In this document: piece by piece, positions 48,546 to 53,351 of the stretch
Layout: each line of letters opens with the position of its first letter
Numbering within the stretch: position 1 is the first letter of the stretch
Origin: Verrucomicrobiota bacterium
GTDB lineage: Bacteria; Verrucomicrobiota; Kiritimatiellia; CAJWTS01
NCBI GenBank assembly: GCA_027623315.1
Contig: JAQBYD010000023.1
Location: 1 to 53,351 of the forward strand
DNA: 53,351 nt
Direction: 5' to 3'
The notes under the pieces: generated by a model
What the model was told of the DNA's origin: nothing
The model's database searches: none
Seen by the model: the letters and a program-made list of their open reading frames with translations, nothing else
Program-made: the position numbers and the translations under genes

Positions 48546-48802
48546 CGGCGCGGTTTCGGCCTTTCGTACAGATCTCGCGGCATCGGCGCACGTGTGTGGG
48601 TATGTGAGTTTGTGGGCGCGTGAGAGGGCCAAGAACCGCGTGGTGCCAGGATGCGGGTGGGTTTCGGATGAAATGCCGCGCGAAGCGCTTTGGAGTGCGC
48701 TGACCTGGCAGCGCTCTGGATGAATCATGTGCGGTCACCAGAATAGACCAAGAGCGGCGTCCCACAGACTCACGCACTCACACACATCTCCGCACGATCA
48801 AC
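48546..48802. other. Gap with a separate hairpin repeat
   Basis: No gene is seen. The stretch around 48680-48722 contains GCGCTG ACCTGG CAGCGC, a perfect six-base stem (48697-48714), after CGAAGCGCTTTGGAGT. This resembles another common repeat type of planctomycete-like genomes. Nearby sequence is GT-rich (TGTGTGGGTATGTGAGTTTGTGGG). Confidence 0.45.
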
Positions 48803-48975
48803 CCGGACATCTCACACTTTTTCGTAGCGAGAGCGCGAAGAGCCCGTCAGGCTTGATCGAAACAGGGCTTTGCCGATGAAACCGTATGGACATACTGTGA
48901 ATTGGCGAAGCCCTGTTTCGATCATGCCTGACGGAGCTATCCGTGTTCGTAGTAGGAAAAGTGTGAGATATCCGC
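48803..48975. repeat. Complete palindromic repeat element
   Basis: Two arms of about 72 bases face each other around a 29-base loop. The left arm runs CCCGGACATCTCACAC to GAAACAGGGCTTTGCC and the right arm, in reverse complement, runs CGCGGATATCTCACAC to GAAACAGGGCTTCGCC. Within the right arm ACGGA GCTA TCCGT is a further perfect hairpin, and in the left arm AGCC..GGCT. No open frame is present. Partial copies occur at 1-88, 9962-10034 and 53284-53351. Confidence 0.92.
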
Positions 48976-48976
48976 G

Positions 48977-51730
48977 TTAACCGGTCGTGCGAAGACCGCC
49001 TGCGATGGCCTGGATGGAGATGCGGGCGAGTTCGCGCAGTTCCTCCACGTCGGCGGGGTCTCCGCCGGTGGACTCCATGTCGCGAAGTCGTCGAATCGCC
49101 TCGGCCTGGATAAAGTTGAGCGGATCCACGGCCGGGTTCCGCGCCTCAATCGATTGCTTGAGCCACGGAATCTCCTCGAGCAACTCCTTGGAGCCCGTCA
49201 ACATCAGTACGGCGCGCCGGGTTCTTTCGAATTCCGCTTCGATCATTTGCCACACCGCGTCGCTGTGTGACGCACGACCACCCAGTTGGTCTATATAGTC
49301 CCGCGCGATCCCGAGATCGGACTTCGCGAGCGCCAACTCGACGTTATCGATCATCGCCCGGAAGAAGGCCCATCCATCGTAGAGCTTCCGGAGCCGCGCT
49401 TCGGCGCCTGCCTCCGCGACCATACTCTCGACGGCGGCACCCAAACCATACCATGCCGGCAGAAGATAGCGGCTCTGCGTCCACGCGAAGACCCAGGGGA
49501 TCGCGCGCAAGGTCGCAAGAGACCGCTCGCCGCTCCGTCGTGAAGGACGAGATCCTATCGGTAATTTTTCAATTTCCCCGATCGGTGTCGCCGTGTGAAA
49601 AAACTCGAGGAACGCCGGGTGCTCAACGAGCTTTCGGTACGCCCCGTACGCGTTTGCCGACAGCGTGTTCATGAGTTCAACCCATTCGGGAGCGGCGACC
49701 GGTCCCGACTCCGCCCCGCCCAGGATCCCCGACCACGCCATCTGCTCCAGGTGCCGATAGGCAATACTCCGGTCGTCATATCGCGTTGCCAGAATTTCTC
49801 CCTGTTCCGTGATCCGCAGTGACCCGTGGAACGTGTGTGGCGGCAGCGACTGGATGCTTCGTGCCGCCGGGCCTCCTCCGCGTCCGAGGGATCCACCGCG
49901 CCCGTGAAAGAGGACCAGGCGAACGCCGTGACGTTGGGTCACGGCTTGAAGCGCCTCTTGCGCCCGGTAAACACACCATGACGACGTGACGAATCCTCCA
50001 TCCTTACAGCTGTCCGAATACCCCAGCATGACGGTCTGCCCGCCGGTGGCGTCCACATGCTCCCGGTATCCCGGATGCGAGAGCAGGGCATCAAGCATCT
50101 CCCCACCGCGTTCGAGATCGTCGATCGTTTCGATTAGCGGTGTAATCGGAATTGGTAAATGGCCTTCGGGCAAACTCGCCGCAACCGCGGCGTACTGGTC
50201 CAGCCAAAGTGCCGCCAGCACATCACTGGGTTGATGCGTCATGCTCACCACCTGCACGCCCAGGCCTTCCGATCCCGTTCGTCGCACGGTCTGCGCCAGC
50301 AGCCTGAAGAGCGACAGCGTTTCCCGGGTATTCTCCGAGAACGTCGCTTCGTCAGTGAAGTCGCCGCGGTACGGCATCGATTCCGACAGAACCCTCTGCC
50401 GATTGGCCTCGTCGAGCGATCCGTAGTCGTCGGCAATCCCGGCATCGGCCAGTAATTCCGACAAGACCTCGTGATACCAACCCGAGTCCTGGCGCACGTC
50501 GAGCCGCATCAGGTGAAATCCGAAAACCCGCAGTTGGTGAGTCCATCGCCACAGCCGGATCCCGATCAACTCACCGTCCGGAATCGCGGCAAGCATCTCG
50601 TGCACCAGGCAAAGGTCGTGCAACACGTCGCTGGCCTCAATGTACGATCCGACCGCATCCGTTCCCGACGCATTGGCGGCGGCCGTCTGCTCCAGCCGCC
50701 ACTGGATCACGCGCAGCCACCGCCGGCATGTCTCGCCGTCGGCGATCGACTGAAGCAGCACCTCTACCTCCGGCCAGGACTCGACCGCACGCGCCACCGC
50801 GGCGCCCATCTCCGGAGACAACGGAATCTCGGCGTCGGCGACACTGAGTGACCGGCGCAGGGCACGGCACTCGGTGATGTGCCGCGTCAGCGCCGTGCGG
50901 CGCAGGATCTGCAAGGTGGTGGCGGTGGTCTCGGTCGTGACCCCCGGATGACCGTCGCGATCTCCGCCGATCCACGAGCCGAAGCGAATGAACGGTTTGA
51001 CGGGGATTGACGCTTGCGGGTAGTACCTATCCAGGCCTTCACGCAAATCCTGCATGAGGTCCGGCACCACCTCCCAAATACTCTCCGTGAATAGAATCGC
51101 GCGATACACTTCATCCAGTACCGTCGGCCGCGTATCGCGAACGAGATCGGTCCGCCACAGGGCGTAGAGATCGCCGCGCACCATCGACTCCAAGCGGTGG
51201 CGCTCGCGAGGCAGAAGCTGATCCCCGTCCAAGTCCGAGAGATGTTCGCGCAAGTCGATGACTTTCTCGCGCACGGAGCGCCGTTTCGCTTCGGTGGGGT
51301 GCGCGGTAAAGACGAACTCGAGATCACACCGGTCCAGCAGCTGGCGAACGTCGGCGGCAGAGCATCCTCGCTCGCTGAGTTGGCGGATCGCATCGGGAAT
51401 CGATTCCGCACGCGGCTCGGGATACTGGCTGCGCTCTCGGTTCCGCAACACGCGTATGCGATGTCGGTCTTCGGCCAGATTACTGAGATCGAAGACGATG
51501 CTGAGGCCACGCACGATTCCGTGCATCGCGGACGGGGAGAGCGTGCGCACGAGTTCAGACAGCGCCCGCCCTGATGGGTCCTCCCCTGTGCGACGGTCCC
51601 GCGCAAGGGCTTCGATTCTCTCGAGCAACTGCCGTGCTTCCGCGCCATCCACGACGGTCACGGCGTCGGCGAGCAAGCCACGCAGCATCGCGATTTCATC
51701 GGTCAAGGGCTCGGAGGGAGGATTCGACAT
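48977..51730 (-). CDS. ppc: Phosphoenolpyruvate carboxylase
   Basis: PEPC adds bicarbonate to PEP to give oxaloacetate, refilling the citric acid cycle. From ATG 51730 the protein has 917 residues. The catalytic His144 lies in FTAHPTEAKRRS, GSWIGGDRDGHPGV follows, LGYSDSCKDGG and the mobile loop FHGRGGSLGRGGGP are complete, and the chain ends GGLRTTG, near the conserved terminal glycine of the family. Its end lies two bases after the complete palindromic repeat, so the repeat almost touches the stop codon. Start choice is by alignment with the family; a longer frame to 51835 overlaps tRNA sequence and is rejected. No strong ribosome binding site is seen. Confidence 0.95.
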   Translation of the reverse strand: MSNPPSEPLTDEIAMLRGLLADAVTVVDGAEARQLLERIEALARDRRTGEDPSGRALSELVRTLSPSAMHGIVRGLSIVFDLSNLAEDRHRIRVLRNRERSQYPEPRAESIPDAIRQLSERGCSAADVRQLLDRCDLEFVFTAHPTEAKRRSVREKVIDLREHLSDLDGDQLLPRERHRLESMVRGDLYALWRTDLVRDTRPTVLDEVYRAILFTESIWEVVPDLMQDLREGLDRYYPQASIPVKPFIRFGSWIGGDRDGHPGVTTETTATTLQILRRTALTRHITECRALRRSLSVADAEIPLSPEMGAAVARAVESWPEVEVLLQSIADGETCRRWLRVIQWRLEQTAAANASGTDAVGSYIEASDVLHDLCLVHEMLAAIPDGELIGIRLWRWTHQLRVFGFHLMRLDVRQDSGWYHEVLSELLADAGIADDYGSLDEANRQRVLSESMPYRGDFTDEATFSENTRETLSLFRLLAQTVRRTGSEGLGVQVVSMTHQPSDVLAALWLDQYAAVAASLPEGHLPIPITPLIETIDDLERGGEMLDALLSHPGYREHVDATGGQTVMLGYSDSCKDGGFVTSSWCVYRAQEALQAVTQRHGVRLVLFHGRGGSLGRGGGPAARSIQSLPPHTFHGSLRITEQGEILATRYDDRSIAYRHLEQMAWSGILGGAESGPVAAPEWVELMNTLSANAYGAYRKLVEHPAFLEFFHTATPIGEIEKLPIGSRPSRRSGERSLATLRAIPWVFAWTQSRYLLPAWYGLGAAVESMVAEAGAEARLRKLYDGWAFFRAMIDNVELALAKSDLGIARDYIDQLGGRASHSDAVWQMIEAEFERTRRAVLMLTGSKELLEEIPWLKQSIEARNPAVDPLNFIQAEAIRRLRDMESTGGDPADVEELRELARISIQAIAGGLRTTG

Positions 51731-51790
51731 AATGAGAATTTCACACCCGCCAGGCCCTTTGCGGGCGGACACGATTCCGATGGAGATAAG

Positions 51791-51866
<76 letters not shown>

Positions 51867-51929
51867 TCGTGAAGGCCTGTAAATATCGCGTTACGGACGC
51901 GAAATTGCAACTCCATTTCTGAAGCCCCT

Positions 51930-52346
51930 TTACTCCTGCGCGTCAACCCGTTTTCGACGCGTCTTCTTCTCCCCCTGCTTACGTTTCTCATCCAGCATCT
52001 GGGCCTTGGCCCGCCTGCTCCGGCGGCGTTTCTGACGTCGGATCTTTTCCTGGGCCTGCCGGCGTGCGGTCTTCTCCCCGAGCAGCTTCTCCGCCAGCTT
52101 GTCGCAGAGATCACGGCGCGCGAAATACCGGTTGGACTCGCGTGAGCGGGATCGTTGCACCTTGACGCTGAGGCCGCTCTCCGCGTGGCGCAGGGAAACG
52201 CACGATGCGGTCTTGTTGACTTTCTGCCCACCCGAACCGGATCCGAGCACGAATTTCTCGACGAGATCCTCTTCCCGAATCTCGAGCCTGACCATACGCG
52301 TCCGCAGCGACCGCCATTTCGCAGAACTTATAGGTGCTTCCGACAT
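51930..52346 (-). CDS. Release-factor-like peptidyl-tRNA hydrolase (RF1/ArfB family)
   Basis: The 138-residue protein carries GSGSGGQKVNKT (the GGQ at 39-41), the loop that frees the nascent chain in RF1, RF2 and ArfB. It lacks the codon-reading domains of full release factors. The C-terminal 60 residues are very basic (RRRSRRAKAQMLDEKRKQGEKKTRRKR), like the tail of ArfB or C12orf65, which enters the empty mRNA channel of stalled ribosomes. It therefore likely rescues stalled ribosomes. It is downstream of the retropepsin gene on the same strand, 57 bases apart. Confidence 0.88.
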   Translation of the reverse strand: MSEAPISSAKWRSLRTRMVRLEIREEDLVEKFVLGSGSGGQKVNKTASCVSLRHAESGLSVKVQRSRSRESNRYFARRDLCDKLAEKLLGEKTARRQAQEKIRRQKRRRSRRAKAQMLDEKRKQGEKKTRRKRVDAQE

Positions 52347-52403
52347 GTCAACTTTGCCTCTGCGGATAGTGCGTGCGACCCGCTGTCGCCCTGAAGATAA
52401 CGG

Positions 52404-53279
52404 CTACCCGCCTGCGAGCAGCAGCATCGCGTTGTGACGGTAACTGATTACAACCCGAAAGCCTCGCAGAAACGGCGTACCGAGGATTCCATCGTAGCCC
52501 CGTACGCGGCCTCGCTCCGGACGATAGATCACGATCGGAAGCCCGCTCTTGCGCCGCGTGCCCACGTCCAGACTGGCTCCGGCTATCCAATCCACACCTC
52601 GGTACCCGGCCAACGGCATGCCCTTGATACCCCATCGAGTCGCAGACGCTGGAAGCAGCACGACCTCGGCGGATCCCGTATCGAGAATCATGCGAAGCGG
52701 GCCTCGCCCGTTAATCCGCGCCGACACGTGCGGCAGGCGCCGGTGCATGTCGATGCGCACGGGACGCGCCTCCGACTCCTCGAGAAGATCCTGCCATGCG
52801 CGCTCGGCTGCCACGGGATCATCCGTCACGGATCGCAGGCGCACGCGGCGTTTCGAGTAATCAATATCCAGGAGGCATTGGGAGAGAACGGTATATCCCA
52901 GTAACCCCGCGTAATCGAGCCCCTGATCCAGTCTCAGGGGACGCGCCTGCGGTGGGTCAAATACCTGTACTCCAAGATCGCTCAACTGTGCGCCGGCCAC
53001 GACCATCTCATCCAACGTCGCGTTCGCGGGAAAGGCCGGCAGATCGCCGGCCCGCAATCCAAGATCCCGGGCCGTGGCGGGCGTCAGAATCGTTTCCGTG
53101 GCACCGGTATCCAGAATGAAGCGGTAGGGACCCCGGCCGTTCAGCCGCGCATCGACCACGATCACCCCGCCGACCAAGTTCATCTCCGCACCGACAGGGC
53201 CACCGCGAGCCGGCACGGCAGCGCACGCCAGCATCCATGCCGCCCAGGCAATCCGCCGATAAAGAGTGCGTGAGCTCAC
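52404..53279 (-). CDS. Secreted protein with two retropepsin-like aspartic protease domains
   Basis: The 291-residue protein has a signal peptide (AWAAWMLACAAVPARG). Two homologous domains follow: FILDTGATETIL with Asp57, and MILDTGSAEVVL with Asp200. Each is preceded by a NGRGPYRF or NGRGPLRM strand and followed by GLLGYTVLSQ or GILGTPFLRG, the psi-loop and flap region of retropepsins. Single retropepsin domains dimerise, so two in one chain would form a pseudo-dimer like pepsin. No PDZ domain is present. There is no reverse transcriptase or integrase, so it is a chromosomal protease and not part of a retroelement. The gene lies next to a repeat arm. Confidence 0.87.
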   Translation of the reverse strand: MSSRTLYRRIAWAAWMLACAAVPARGGPVGAEMNLVGGVIVVDARLNGRGPYRFILDTGATETILTPATARDLGLRAGDLPAFPANATLDEMVVAGAQLSDLGVQVFDPPQARPLRLDQGLDYAGLLGYTVLSQCLLDIDYSKRRVRLRSVTDDPVAAERAWQDLLEESEARPVRIDMHRRLPHVSARINGRGPLRMILDTGSAEVVLLPASATRWGIKGMPLAGYRGVDWIAGASLDVGTRRKSGLPIVIYRPERGRVRGYDGILGTPFLRGFRVVISYRHNAMLLLAGG

Positions 53280-53283
53280 GATC

Positions 53284-53351
53284 TTAACCCGGACATCTCA
53301 CACTTTTTCGTAGCGAGAGCGCGAAGAGCCCGTCAGGCTTGATCGAAACAG
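53284..53351. repeat. Left arm of the palindromic repeat at the window edge
   Basis: The stretch from AACCCGGACATCTCACAC to GATCGAAACAG is identical to the left arm at 48802-48865. The sequence ends inside the arm. Confidence 0.93.

Noticed and set aside
48803-48975. Integron attC site or recombination site
   Set aside because: The arms lack the GTTRRRY and RYYYAAC core sites, the element is longer than usual attC sites and no integrase is near.
52404-53279. Retroelement protease
   Set aside because: The protein has a signal peptide and two domains, and there is no reverse transcriptase, RNase H or integrase.

Overview
The window is about 60% G+C bacterial DNA. It carries about 36 intact protein genes, one tRNA, several broken genes and several repeat families. 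The gene mix suggests a free-living heterotroph of the Planctomycetes/Lentisphaerae/Hydrogenedentes type: a DUF1080 protein, sugar isomerase/epimerase TIM barrels, a phytanoyl-CoA dioxygenase, sulfatase remnants, secreted CBM9-like proteins, a pseudopilin-like tail on a secreted protein, and ExbB/ExbD genes next to TPR and von Willebrand A (VWA) proteins. No rRNA or universal marker gene is present, so the phylum is an inference. Both ends of the window lie inside copies of one repeat family (1-88 and 53284-53351), so the sequence probably is a contig that stopped in a multicopy repeat.

Layout. 0.1-6.3 kb: a small coiled-coil plus HARE-HTH-like protein, a family 2 glycosyltransferase, a KAP-like membrane ATPase beside an unknown membrane protein, and a Mur ligase. 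6.4-9.8 kb: hisB-hisA-M16 protease-SDR operon, divergent from the Mur ligase. 10-16 kb: argC (visibly more AT-rich), two secreted proteins of unknown role, a DRE-TIM metallolyase and a decayed fatty acid desaturase behind a PhyH dioxygenase. 17-24 kb: a MITE-like element, cupin, degenerate SGNH protein, twin-CBM9 protein, SulP transporter, pterin dehydratase.

24.8-34.2 kb is the most interesting block. Eight same-strand genes encode two periplasmic TPR proteins, ExbB, two ExbDs, a membrane-anchored VWA protein in the place where TonB would be expected, a small secreted protein, and a secreted protein ending in PEGA and LecA-like domains. This looks like a proton-driven envelope machine that works on an adhesion-type protein rather than on an outer-membrane receptor.

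34.2-40.5 kb: sulfotransferase, an internally deleted DegT aminotransferase, then a tightly overlapped unit of a small unknown protein, a heterodimeric ABC exporter with one consensus and one degenerate ATP site, and a PIN-domain protein. 40.5-48.5 kb is a carbohydrate region with heavy gene decay: a possible alpha/alpha-barrel enzyme, a truncated FAH-family dehydratase in front of a ketoglutarate-semialdehyde-type dehydrogenase, a nucleotidyltransferase/small-protein pair, a sulfatase reduced to its two ends, DUF1080 and two TIM-barrel isomerases. 48.5-53.3 kb: a full copy of the palindromic repeat, PEP carboxylase, tRNA-Gly, a release-factor-like protein and a secreted protein with two retropepsin-like domains.

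Two themes cut across the window: a ~170-bp inverted-repeat element with four copies or part copies, and several genes that keep both ends but have lost the middle. All functional calls come from reading motifs by eye; no database search was run.
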